From NCBI GenBank assembly GCA_030340625.1, contig JAOPHQ010003976.1:403501-467500 (forward strand): DNA of 64,000 nt. Direction: 5' to 3'. Each line of letters starts with the position of its first letter. Position 1 is the stretch's first letter. Under the pieces are notes generated by a model. That model saw only the letters and a list, made by a program, of their open reading frames with translations. It had not been told where the DNA came from and made no database searches. This document shows positions 11,581-20,559 of the stretch, one piece after another. The stretch is from Merluccius polli. Taxonomy: Eukaryota; Chordata; Actinopteri; Gadiformes; Merlucciidae. The translations under genes were made by a program, and so were the position numbers.

Positions 11581-11740
11581 CCATGACTACTTTTAATATT
11601 TCATGTTTTAATTTTCATTGGAAGAGAGATATGTTCTATGACAATATTAAAACAAAAAACATTGACAAATCTTTTTTACAAGAAACACAGCATTAAAGAA
11701 AGTGAAGTGGAGTGGCAAAGAGAATAGTCAAGCAACATTA
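11581..11740 (+). pseudogene. LINE (L1/Tx1-type) ORF2 endonuclease N-terminus, broken
   Basis: The translation runs MTTFNISCFNFHWKRD, then NIKTKNIDKSFLQETQH, a stop, and SEVEWQRE. This follows the usual start of L1/Tx1 endonucleases (S-x-N-V-N-G, later ID-x-x-FLQETH, later EVEW). The catalytic glutamate of the QETH motif is still visible. An in-frame stop follows it directly, so the copy is dead. Confidence 0.6.
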
Positions 11741-11840
11741 TTTTTAGTCACAAAACATTAATGAGTGAAGGTGTTGCAATTATGTTTTCATAAAACTGTA
11801 TACCGGCATCACGTTAGGTTGAAGTGGTTGGGGGGTCTAG

Positions 11841-12191
11841 TTGTACCAAGCTACACTGCTTTAAATTACACACTTTGGTCCAGGGTCATTGAACCATCTG
11901 GGCCTGATAAGCGATTTTTCCCAACTAACACTCCACAGAATACCCTCACTGACTTTCTGTTGTCCCTAAGATTAACTTTGTTCACTACACTGACCAAATG
12001 GACCCCGCTGTTAATTAAACAACAAAACAACCTCAAGATATTTTTACCACCTAATGAGTCTAATCAAACACCATTTGGGACATAGTAATTTTCCAGGCCC
12101 CTCTTCCATGCATTCCTGAGATGCAAACTCTCCCGCATACAATTATACATCCAAATACAAAGTCATCCTCACGAGGATGATGAACAACAAC
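11841..12191 (+). repeat. Dispersed repeat, copy 1, with a CATCCTCACGAGGATG palindrome
   Basis: Matches 19418-19650 in the same orientation. Shared blocks are ACCA(A/G)GCT(A/G)CACTGCTTT, CACA(C/T)TTTGGTCCA(G/T)GGTCATT, CAAATACAAAGTCATCCTCA and CGAGGATGAT(G/C)AACAACAACT. This copy carries about 120 bp more in the middle. The perfect 16-bp palindrome CATCCTCACGAGGATG is kept in both copies. The family is unknown to me. Confidence 0.75.
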
Positions 12192-12929
12192 TCTCTCTCT
12201 CTCTCCTTTACTTATATGTTTAATTAGTTAACATTAAGTTCAATGTTCAATTAATGCATGCTTTATAAGTGTATTCCGCAATCACATATTGGGGTAATGT
12301 AATCAATTGATTGAATGCATGTTTATTATTGTTTATTGAGTATTGAGTAGAAGTGATTTGTATTCAAGATTGGTTTTTGTCACGTAAACTTCCCAGTTAA
12401 TGATTTAGTTTGCAGATAATTTAATCTCATAAATACATGTGTGTTACTATAATGCCTGTTTTGTATCAGTTAAAGTTCAGTTAAATTAATAAGGTTGTTT
12501 TTAATCAGAAATACCTCTTTGCCTTGTATCTGATATAGTTTAATGTTTGAGATGTCAATTCTTGATCTGGAATATGAGAACAGGCGTTGTGTAACGGTAT
12601 GTCCAGCTAATAATAGGCACGAGAGAAAAGGCTTGTGCCAATATTGAAATTACAATGACGCAAAATACTTTAAAAGTCAGAGACATCCATTGTCTCATCC
12701 TCTTGTAGTTCTCTTCTCTTTTTGAGTTCTTCAAGCTTGCACTCCTTGATCTCCTACTTGAGATTCCTGCTGGAACCAGACACAGCATCAGCAGTACCTC
12801 CGCATCAAGGGTGGATCAATGTTTTTATAATTTATTGTTTTTCACTTTTATTGTTTTTTTCTCTGGTTACTTGTTGCAGTTATCTACTTTTTCCTACTTT
12901 GTTTTAATCCAAGTGTGTGCTTTACTCTT
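12192..12929. other. AT-rich non-coding stretch, no gene seen
   Basis: A short CT tract follows the repeat at 12190-12206, then AT-rich sequence. Short open frames have no recognisable domains. Confidence 0.55.
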
Positions 12930-13469
12930 ACTTGGATCGGCTCTCGGCTCTCTCCCTCTGGAGGTTTTCTAGTCTGAGCTGATGAAGATGGGCTTCATGC
13001 CCACTGACTTGATTTATTTGGTGACTATTCCCCATCGTCTGTGACTTTTCCTTCATGGATTCTGGGTTTATTCACCGATCCTTCTTATCACAAGTTGGGT
13101 TTATGCGCTTTTGGAGCTACTGGCGTTTCGTCAAACTGACATTAACCAACGCCCGACGCCTGATGCTTTGTGGAGTTTTTGCTGTGAACTGTTAACCATG
13201 ATCTTGTACACAGCCTTACAACTACGGAGATTTAAAAACTCTACTGCAACATTATGTTAAGAAGCTCTAATCTGCTGTCGTATGCTTGGGACCTACGCAT
13301 TATTGTTGGCAACACCACAAGACCTCTGCACAAGTCGCAGGCCAGAAAATGTGGAATAGATTTGTATTTACTGCGGCCTCTGCATAGACTCCCGCCATCC
13401 ATTCGATCTAACTTCAACATAGAACTTTTCAACACATAGATCCTCACAAAGAAATCCTGTCTTAATCAC

Positions 13470-13640
13470 GACCAAATCCTGGACAAGGGGATTGACTTCA
13501 TGTGTCTCAAAGAGACCTGGCATCAACAGGGGGTGTACTCTGTGTTAAATGAAGCCTGTCCTCCTGGCTATAGTTACCTGGATAAAGCCTGCACTGGTCG
13601 TTTTGGCAGACCCAGGCAACATGACATTTGACTTACAGCA
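13470..13640 (+). pseudogene. LINE endonuclease fragment
   Basis: The plus-strand translation contains GIDFMCLKETWHQQGVYSVL followed by NEACPPGYSYLDKACTGRFG. The core (D-F-x-C-L-x-ETW...L-x-E-A-x-PPG-x-x-Y) is the N-terminal half of the AP-like endonuclease of L2-type LINEs, which nicks target DNA to prime reverse transcription. The catalytic glutamate of ETW is kept. The rest of the endonuclease is deleted or scrambled between here and 14000. Confidence 0.75.
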
Positions 13641-14133
13641 CATCTCCACTCCAATTTTCACATCAGTGGTCGAATCTATGGAGTTCAGCCCCCTGGTTCA
13701 CTGCAACTGGGCGTGTACAGCATCTCTTGACTCACTGTTTACAAATTAGCCTTCCAAGAACAACAAAAGTCCTACTCAAGGTCCCTCAAGGAAGCATGTC
13801 ACAGTTCTACTCCAACATCATCAACAATAATCCTGTCAAGTCTAAGCTGCTTTTCTCTAACATAAGCCATCTTCTAAGGTCACAAACTGAAACCACAGAG
13901 TAGCAGTGCAACAATTTTACTTTTTTGTAGAGCTAAGGTCAACAACATTCGCTCTCAGCTCTCCACCTCCCCCCCTCTGCCTCCCCAAACCGTTGACTCT
14001 CGGCCTAGGATCTCCCAGCCTCTTCACTGTTTCACTGATATCAGTGAAATTGAGGGCATCATCAGCAAGTTGAAGTCTTCCACATGTGCCCTGGACCCTT
14101 TTCCCACTGCTCTGGTAAAATCATATATCCCAG

Positions 14134-14497
14134 TAGAGCTTGAGATCTCTGCCTGAACTTGATGAGACCCAACAGGGTCGGGTCGGTCTTTAATTCTCAC
14201 ATGGCATGCTTCGCGCACATCCCTCTTATGTTCAATGCAAAAGTTGCAACAGTCTGTTGAAATACTACAGCAAAAGCAAAAGATGTAATGAGGAAAAAAA
14301 AGGTCTGTTTTTTTTTTGAAATTTGTTTTGTCGCCTATGACACTTGGAGGGGAAATTGTAAAGAAAATTGTCAGGCTGTAAAAAGGTTTGGGCTTAAAAA
14401 AGCTGTCAAGGTGCAGTTTTGGGTCGGGTTTGGACAGAATTTTGTCGGACTTGGGCCTTGTCTGGCTCAACTGTTTAGGCCTAATTAACATCCCAAC
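14134..14497. mobile_element. Possible insertion inside the LINE, candidate 7-bp duplication
   Basis: LINE coding similarity stops at about 14133 and resumes after about 14504. ATCCCAG occurs at both edges (14127-14133 and 14498-14504), which could be a target duplication. The inserted part contains CAGGGTCGGGTCGGTC, a motif known from fish interspersed repeats, and T/A-rich runs. I see no clear terminal inverted repeat, so the class is not determined. A later deletion could also explain the break. Confidence 0.45.
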
Positions 14498-14658
14498 ATC
14501 CCAGCTCTCTGTCCCCTGCTCACCCTCATTATAAGCCACTCCCACTGCACAACCTCTGTGAGAAGTTTCAGTCAGGTTTTCCGTCCCACAGCACAGAAAT
14601 AGCATTTGACACCTTTGATCATGACATCCTTCTCGACTACCTCCACAACACCATAGAC

Positions 14659-15052
14659 CAGGGGTCATCAACTAAATTTGCCCAAGGGCCAGAATTTTTC
14701 TCTGCAGACACTGTAAGGGCCAGATGCGCGTGATCGTAACCCACACGGTACGACCGACGGGGGGGTGCGCGCGATCGTAACAAACCCCGGACTTAAGCCC
14801 GGGGGGGGGGGGGTGCGGGGGTGCGCGCGATCGTAACCCACCCCGGACCTACGATCGGCGGGGGGGGCAGGGGGGTGCGCGTGATCGTAACCCACCCCGG
14901 ACCTACGACCGACGGGGGGGGGGGGGGGAGATGCGCGCGATCGTAACACAACCCGGACCTATGACCGGCGGGGGGGGTGCGCGCGATCGGGGCCGGATGG
15001 AAATCTCTGGCGGGCCGGATTTGGCCCGCGGGCCGCCAGTTGACGTTGACTG
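14659..15052. mobile_element. Non-autonomous hAT-like element, 394 bp, 8-bp TSD
   Basis: The element starts CAGGGGTCATCAACT and ends AGTTGACGTTGACTG, giving short imperfect terminal inverted repeats with the CAG...CTG ends usual for hAT transposons. A perfect 8-bp target duplication, CCATAGAC, lies at 14651-14658 and 15053-15060. The outer parts read as GGGCCAGA and GGGCCGGATTTGGCCCGCGG, like known hAT-derived repeats. The centre is a G-run minisatellite (14722-14990). It interrupts the reverse transcriptase region of the plus-strand LINE, and LINE similarity continues directly after the right duplication. It encodes no transposase. Confidence 0.9.
14722..14990. repeat. G-run minisatellite inside the hAT-like element
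   Basis: About five units of 42-56 bp, each TGCGCGCGATCGTAACCCAC, then CCCGGACCTACGACCGACG and a run of 6-14 G. Length differences between units lie mostly in the G runs. The same unit occurs in the elements at 10371-10818 and 16735-17905. Confidence 0.9.
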
Positions 15053-15060
15053 CCATAGAC

Positions 15061-15700
15061 TCTCTGGCTCTGCCCTGAACTGGTGTCAGTCCTACATGTC
15101 TGGAAAAGCAGAGTATGTCTCTCTGGGAGATTATGGGACAAAAGCTGTCACCTGTGGTGTCCCTTAAGGGTCAGTTCTCAGCCCCATTCTGTTCACCCTC
15201 TACATGCTCCCCCTTGGCCATGTCATCGGCGGACATGGAATATAATTTCATTACTATGCTGATGACACACTAATGTACCTAAAAACCAGACCAACCACCT
15301 CTTGGTTAGCTTCATCATTATTATCCACATGCCTCGAGGAGATAGAGGCTTGGATGAAATACCACTTCCTTCAACTACACAGTTCCAAAACCAATGTCCT
15401 TTTGGTTGCCACCCCACACCAGGTCCAGCATTCACCCATAATTCACATCACCTTTTCTGACCAAAACATTCCCCTCTCATCATCAGTTTCCAACCTGGGC
15501 ATTAGGTTGGACTCTCACTTGACCTACGATGCCCACCCTAAACCTGTCAGATGCAGAGAAACTTGCCCATGGCTTTATCTCCTCAAAGCTAGACTACTGC
15601 AATGCACTCTTCATCGGGATCCCTGGCAAGAGTTTCCAGAAACTCCAGTATATCCAAAACAGCGCTGCCAGGATCCTGATGAGTGTGAGAAAACACATAA
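15061..15700 (+). pseudogene. LINE reverse transcriptase, palm and thumb, broken
   Basis: Immediately after the hAT-like insertion the translation reads SLAGSALNWCQSYMSGKAEY, then the motif B region CGVP-stop-GSVLSPILFTLYMLPLG, where the usual glutamine is a TAA stop, and later HYYADDTLMYLKT with an intact catalytic YADD. A single frame follows from about 15250 (LEEIEAWMKYHFLQLHSSKT, VSNLGIRLDSHLTYDAH) and shifts at about 15535 into SSKLDYCNALFIGIPGKSF and SAARILMSVRKHI. This is a classic L2-type RT order. Premature stops and frameshifts make it a dead copy, even though the catalytic aspartates survive. Confidence 0.9.
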
Positions 15701-15701
15701 T

Positions 15702-15870
15702 GAATGAACCGAAATGTCATGAATGAACCATTAATTGAGCGCTAAAATAACGACAGGTGTTAAAAAACTAAACAAAAAATCAAAGAACGAATCAAAGAGC
15801 AGGTAAAGAATCCAAGGATAACAGAAGAACCGAAGAAGACTCAAAGAATAAAGAAAGAAGGAAGAAAGAC
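15702..15870 (+). repeat. Dispersed repeat, copy 1, inserted in the LINE
   Basis: Starts GAATGAACCGAAATGTCATG and ends AAAGAAAGAAGGAAGAAAGAC. It matches 18952-19149 in the same orientation and lacks about 40 bp present there. LINE similarity resumes about 15 bp after it, which shows that it is an insertion. It is purine-rich and non-coding, and the family is not recognised. Confidence 0.8.
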
Positions 15871-16010
15871 ATACATAGGAATCGGGCCTTTTGTTCGGCC
15901 ACACCTCGCCTGTGGAACGAGCTTCCTGATCACTCGAGGACACCCCAAAATGTTGATGCTTTTAAAAACCTACCTTTTCAACAGAAAGTTTACCGGTTTT
16001 GGTAGAGAGC

Positions 16011-16679
16011 CCTTTTGACTTTGTGCACATACCTCATTGTGGTGAACTGTGGCTAGTGCTATCCTTTTGTTTGTGTTTCTCTTTTCGACCGCTTGTCTGT
16101 GTGCCACGGAAGCTTGTCATGTTTATAGCATTCTTAATCTGGGTTGAGAAGCACCTGAAATAGTTATTGTCGCAAACTTTATTTTGTGTGTTTCAATACG
16201 TTTTTAGCCTTGTGATATTTATAATGTTTTATTTTTAAAGCTGTAGCACTGGAATTCTCCCTCATTCTATCTGCATTATTGTGCTACAGGAGTTTGTGTA
16301 CATTTGCAAAGTAGGCTTATATTTTATTAGTTTATTTTAGTAATGTCTTAAATATGTGCAAGACATTGTAACATTCGGGGCTGGCAACTAATGTGCTTTT
16401 TTTGTTTTCTCAAAAGGGACCAAGCCAGCCACTGTTTTCTACTGTTATTTTACCTTCTTCTTCGTTTGTTTGATTCCCAATCCCTTCCTGTGTGTTTGCT
16501 GGGTCCTTTGCCCCATTATACTGGCATTTGAGGTTTACCTTTAGTAGTCTCACACAGTCATCTGGTAGGACGGTGTGCACGAGCAGACCCGAACTTACCT
16601 TGAGGAAAGTTAACTCTGATTTTACCATCTAATTAATTTATTGTCTTTCTTATTTACCTCATGCCTCTGGTATTTTAAT
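16011..16679. other. LINE 3' flank and unassigned sequence
   Basis: AT-rich sequence following the last LINE codons, probably partly LINE 3' untranslated region. A 72-codon minus frame at 16410-16628 has no recognisable motifs. No gene is seen. Confidence 0.5.
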
Positions 16680-16693
16680 TATATGTATATATA

Positions 16694-16724
<31 letters not shown>

Positions 16725-16733
16725 ATATATATT
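16680..16733. repeat. (TA)n/(TAGA)n microsatellite
   Basis: Alternating TA with three ATAGAT interruptions. It directly abuts the AGTGGTGGGCC end of the next mobile element. Confidence 0.95.
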
Positions 16734-16845
16734 AGTGGTGGGCCGTTATCGGCGTTAACGCGCTGCGATAACGCGAGACTGTTATCGCGCGATAAAAAAA
16801 ACATATCGCCGTTAATCTATTCTCAAAGTTGGGTTGGGAGCTGGG

Positions 16846-17719
16846 TAGGGTTGGGCGATGTCCCTTAAATTGGCAGTTGACGATGTTTACAGTAAAACAT
16901 CGTGATGGATGATGATATCGTCGTCGGGGGGCGGGGCCGTTAATAGGCGGCCCTCAAAGCGGGCCGCCTATTAACGGCATGGACCAAGCGGTTCTGGACC
17001 AGGAAGGAGACATGAACACTTTTAATAATCGTATTTACCGTATAACTGCACACAACTTTATTTAAAAGCAATCAAATTGAAAACATGTGTGTTTGTATTT
17101 TGGTGTCCGGTGCGTGTGGATGTGTGGCTCCTTCAGCGGAGCGGTTCATGTTAATAGCGGAGTCCGGGAGGATTCACCTTCACGGCGTAGTTACGAGGGA
17201 TGTGCGATTGTTTTAAAAAATACTAAAGTGTGTTTTAAAGTTAGAAAGATATTAGATATTCAACTGATATTCACGCTCCGAATTACAGCGATCAGACACG
17301 GGGAACTAAAGCCGCGATCACCGGTATGAGTCCCGTGTGTCTAGCGGTGTCTACCTGCCCAGGTGTTTACCTGCCCAGGTGTATTGGTCAGTATGCCTGC
17401 AGCGATGAGTTAAATCAGGGCTTGTTGCGACCACGGATGTATTCGGTTTGCGATGCTCATGCCTTCTTATTTTTATGTTTTACTTTTTGCTCGACTAATG
17501 AAAACGTATTCGACTAAGCCGGCTATTAGGGGGCAGCCCTAGTTAACTTACAGCACTTTATATGGACCATTAGTTATATTTTCAATTTATTTACAGAGCA
17601 ATCCCTGCAAAGTTTTTAGGTAATAACTATAGAAGAGACTATAGGATTAGTGTGTTGGACGAGGGGGGCGTGGCATCACGATGGTGGCTCTCCATCGTGA
17701 TGTCAGTCAGCCAACCCTA
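16846..17719. mobile_element. hAT-like non-autonomous element, 874 bp, subterminal hairpins
   Basis: Ends are TAGGGTTGG...CCAACCCTA, a perfect 9-bp terminal inverted repeat. The flanks GAGCTGGG (16838-16845) and CAGCTGGG (17720-17727) agree at 7 of 8 bases, which fits a hAT-type 8-bp target duplication with one change. Near the left end are a perfect 18-bp stem (16936-16953 with 16961-16978) and a 9-bp stem of ACGATGTTT with AAACATCGT. Near the right end is a perfect 11-bp stem (17674-17684 with 17692-17702). No transposase frame is visible. Positions 17337-17363 match 8000-8026 perfectly in inverted orientation. Confidence 0.8.
16936..16978. repeat. Perfect 18-bp inverted repeat, 7-nt loop
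   Basis: The left arm GCCGTTAATAGGCGGCCC and its exact reverse complement are separated by TCAAAGC. The hairpin lies about 90 bp inside the left end of the hAT-like element. Subterminal palindromes are common in non-autonomous DNA transposons, and a function here is only inference. Confidence 0.95.
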
Positions 17720-17905
17720 CAGCTGGGTCTATACCGGATCTCCACCAAGGAAGGTAAGCGCCCCAGAACGGCTGCGCTGCGGAACAGCTGCATCCTCTGC
17801 CCGGCGACACCCCCCCCCCCCCCCGTTGGTCGTAGGTCCGGGATGGGTTACGATCGCGCGCACCCCCCCCCCCCCCCCGTCGGTTGTAGGTCCGGGGTGG
17901 GTTAA

Positions 17906-18399
17906 TATACTGTATATATACTCTTTTTGTAATAAAGTTAAACTTATCTTTGCACAAGATATGCCTCTTACAAATTGTTCCTGTTCGGGGAAGTTACAGA
18001 TTTGATCACATGACACACTGATTAAAATACTCAGTGTTTCTCCTGCCCCTTAGCAGGAGGTAGCATTGTCAAGTATAGAAGGGTACTCTCAACTACCAAG
18101 AAGCACACAAGGATTTTTGAAAATTTCGATGGCACGGGACCCTGAAACAGTTGCTTGGTCCCATGCAAGAGAATGTTTTATCTTTGCCAGGGCTGGACAG
18201 GTTTTACTGCTTTAAACAGCATCTCCAGACTTTTAAAGGCCTATTTGTCCTGTTGGTTTCCTTGGCTTATTAACTGTTAATAGGAAATGTTTTCATTAAT
18301 GGAATGAAACCAACGAGTGTGTACTGGCATTTGTACACTGTTTTATTGAATGATTTTAGAAAAATATTGTATTTATTTATGGAAGTTGTAGAGAGGTGA
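17906..18399. other. Unassigned stretch, no gene seen
   Basis: A TA-rich flank is followed by mixed sequence. There is no recognisable domain, RNA gene or tandem repeat. Confidence 0.5.
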
Positions 18400-18790
18400 A
18401 TAAACTCATTTTCAGTTTCTACAACAAAGTTTGGAATCAGCAATTCTTTAATCAGTACACTTTCAATGTTTCTAAAGACATCCAGCGATCAATTGAGGAT
18501 CTCAGAGATTGATATTGTGGACCTGTAGACTTTGTGTGGGTCTATGAAGATCGAGGCCACATTCAGGCTCTCAAGGACAAAAAGGCCATTTTGGTAGATC
18601 TGCTGGGGATCAGCTCATGTAGCACTGGGGAGGTCAAGATTCAGGAATATATCTGAGACGGATGCTCCCTCCAGATTATTTTTTAATCTTGAGAAAGCAG
18701 TGGCTGAGACTGGAGGTCCGGTCCATCCGGCTTTTGGAACAAATGCTCAGAACGTTCCTGACTGCCTTAACAGAAGGCGTGGTCTATTGG
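18400..18790 (+). mobile_element. Probable L1/Tx1-type LINE ORF2 fragment
   Basis: Broken plus-strand translation contains, after several stops, GRSRFRNISETDAPSRLFFN followed by LEKAVAE. The pattern RSRF-x-x-I-x-E-x-DAPS-x-x-FF-x-LE occurs between the endonuclease and reverse transcriptase of fish L1/Tx1-type LINEs. It may belong to the same family as 10900-11740. I see no RT motifs here. The boundaries are approximate. Confidence 0.5.
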
Positions 18791-18951
18791 GTAGCTGAAA
18801 TCTAAATGACTGTTTTCCAAGGTTGGGCTTCAAACCTGACAGCTGAGCCCACTCCCCACTTCCCCCCAAAGTGGGGAGCCAATAATGGCTTGCACTGGAC
18901 AGTGTAAATGGAAAGACAATTTACAAGGCCTGTGTATGTTGCTATCGATTT

Positions 18952-19149
18952 CATGAATGAACCGAAATGTCATGAATGAACCATGGCGGTCCTGGTTAAT
19001 TCATGAAATTTTGGTGAACTGAGCGCTAAAATAACCGACAGGTGTTAAAATAAAAATAAACTGAAAATCAAAGAACGAATCGTAGAGCAGGTAAAGATAA
19101 CAGAAGAACAGAAGAAGACTCAAAGAATAAAGAAAGAAGGAAGAAAGAC
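18952..19149 (+). repeat. Dispersed repeat, copy 2
   Basis: Matches 15702-15870 and is about 40 bp longer, with ATGGCGGTCCTGGTTAATTC after the doubled CATGAATGAACC motif. The tail is (AAAGAA)n-like and purine-rich. Confidence 0.8.
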
Positions 19150-19417
19150 TTGACTTGAATAAATAACTCAAATTCCCCTTTCCCCTCAAATAGAATTGTG
19201 AAACAATAGAAAATAAATCTACAAATGAAACAAGAAATCTTCACCGAATCTTTGCCAGTTTACTCACTACACAAAAGCATGAAACTAAACATAAATAAGA
19301 GGTAGGAAAGATATTCCCTGGAGAGACTATTTAAAGATTCCTTCAAGGATTATGCCAGTATGAAGCACTCTTTATAAGCCACTGGTGACAAAAACCGTGG
19401 GTAACATACAGTATGTA

Positions 19418-19650
19418 GCCTTACCAGGCTGCACTGCTTTGGATCACACATTTTGGTCCATGGTCATTCACTGATCTCGCTCATTAGCATACCCTCATCC
19501 ACATCCTGCCGTCCCCAAGATAAACCTTGCTCATTACACAGACTAGGACCTGAGGATTTAACCCAGCATCCCTAACCCCCCCACTCTCACATACAATCAT
19601 ACATACATACAAATACAAAGTCATCCTCACGAGGATGATCAACAACAACT
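19418..19650 (+). repeat. Dispersed repeat, copy 2, with the CATCCTCACGAGGATG palindrome
   Basis: Second copy of the family at 11841-12191, lacking the central ~120 bp. The terminal block with the palindrome and AACAACAACT is nearly identical in both. Confidence 0.75.
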
Positions 19651-19755
19651 TGAGAAACAAGAAGGAAAAGGACATGTGCTGAACACGCTTTAAGTGTTTC
19701 ATTTAATACTGTTTGAGACACTATAGTGCCTTTATTTCATACTATCCATCTATAT

Positions 19756-19830
19756 GACATGTGTCAAACACAAGGCCCGGGGGCCAAATCAGGCCCTCGG
19801 CCAAATTCTATACCCTTTTCCACCCTTTCC
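19756..19830 (+). mobile_element. hAT-derived repeat end (GGGGGCCAAATC type)
   Basis: The order CATGTGTCAAACACAAGGCC, CGGGGGCCAAATC and AGGCCCTCGGCC matches the well-known end of hAT-derived repeats in vertebrates. Only this end is present, and the rest is missing or unrecognisable. Confidence 0.55.
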
Positions 19831-20379
19831 CCACAACTCTATATGCTGCCCCCACGTCTCTGCACCTTGATTGTGCCTATGCCTGGTTTAAAAAGCTGTC
19901 ATGGCAACGGCTCGGCTTTAAGGCCCGTCGGTGTGTGTGCCTTTGTTCTCCGTCCAGTTCTCAGTCAGACAGGCTTATACCTCTAATCACTTCCACCCAT
20001 CGCAACCTCACCTTACTTCTTACCCTTTCCTCCTCCTCCTCCTCCTCCTCCTCTCCACTCATCCCCCAGACCTACCCTCGCATCCAAATTCATCCTCCTC
20101 CGCTCCTCTTTCTCTACATGACCCCCCCCCCCCCCCCCCTAGGTTTTGGAAATTTAATGAACAAGAGAGAATCAGGAGAAAATGTATAGAATACCTTTAA
20201 CTAGGTCTATACATAGTCTGCTAAGACCAGGCTTTAAGTTCTGCCACTGATTAAAGCAACTTTGCCAATCACTTGTGAATCAATGGCACTACTTCATTGC
20301 TCAAATTTTAAGGTGTAATCATTCGATGAATTCAACTGCTATTTGTAAAACACTGATGATAACAAAGCGCTTTCATGAG
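19831..20379. other. Pyrimidine-rich stretch with a (TCC)n tract and C run
   Basis: Contains a (TCC)n microsatellite at about 20029-20054 and a C run at about 20119-20138. A 142-codon plus frame (19761-20189) is mainly proline, serine and leucine from these tracts and is not a credible gene. Confidence 0.6.
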
Positions 20380-20559
20380 ACACTTACTGTAACGACTTGA
20401 CTAGAACAGGCGGTGTGGACCCAAAAGCCTAACACAGGAGTGAAACCCAACGCTAAACAGAGCGCTTGGAACCACTCGCTAGGACGTAAAGGCACGTGTC
20501 TACAAGATTTCGAGAGATTGGGCATCGCGTTGGCGTGCTCCTCATTTGCATGAAATTGC

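Larger units (their letters stand above)
10900..11740 (+). mobile_element. L1/Tx1-type LINE fragment: ORF1 end and ORF2 start
   Basis: The left part translates with many alanine, glycine and glutamate residues, like the C-terminal linker of fish Tx1/L1-type ORF1 proteins. It ends in GYSLEQVKTFLEMTKRKRV and DDFF at 11370-11445. After about 130 bp, a new frame at 11581-11740 resembles the start of an apurinic endonuclease (ORF2). This ORF1-then-ORF2 order supports a decayed L1/Tx1-clade LINE. Stops occur throughout. A possible later part of such an element lies at 18400-18790. Confidence 0.6.
12930..16010 (+). mobile_element. L2-type LINE, plus strand, with nested insertions
   Basis: Relics of one LINE occur in the expected order: a 5' linker (LYLLRPLHRL at about 13363), an endonuclease piece (13480-13620), a pre-RT segment (IEGIISKLKSSTCALDPFPT, about 14050-14115), FQSG...STEIA (14570-14610), motif A remnant FDTFDH (14613-14632), motif B and YADD (15150-15270), DYCNAL (15590) and the C-terminal F...PHLACGTSFL region (15885-15950). 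Insertions at about 14134-14497, 14659-15052 and 15702-15870 interrupt it, and several internal deletions have occurred. The left limit is approximate. Confidence 0.85.
16735..17905 (+). mobile_element. TA-flanked element copy 2, split by a hAT-like insertion
   Basis: Same family as 10371-10818 but on the plus strand. It begins AGTGGTGGGCCGTTATCGGC, continues to GGGTTGGGAGCTGGG at 16845, is interrupted by the 874-bp insertion 16846-17719, and resumes with AGCTGGGTCTATACCGGAT, TCCACCAAGGAAGGTAAGCG and two C-run units up to 17905. Removing the insertion restores the order seen in copy 1. The left flank is a (TA)n tract and the right flank is TA-rich. It is non-coding. The AGTGGTGGG start is hAT-like, but its own target duplication is hidden in the TA repeats. 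Confidence 0.75.

Noticed and set aside
14024..14671. A 215-codon minus-strand frame
   Set aside because: It runs antisense across LINE fragments and the possible insertion at 14134-14497, and the residues show no domain. The plus-strand LINE similarity explains most of the region.
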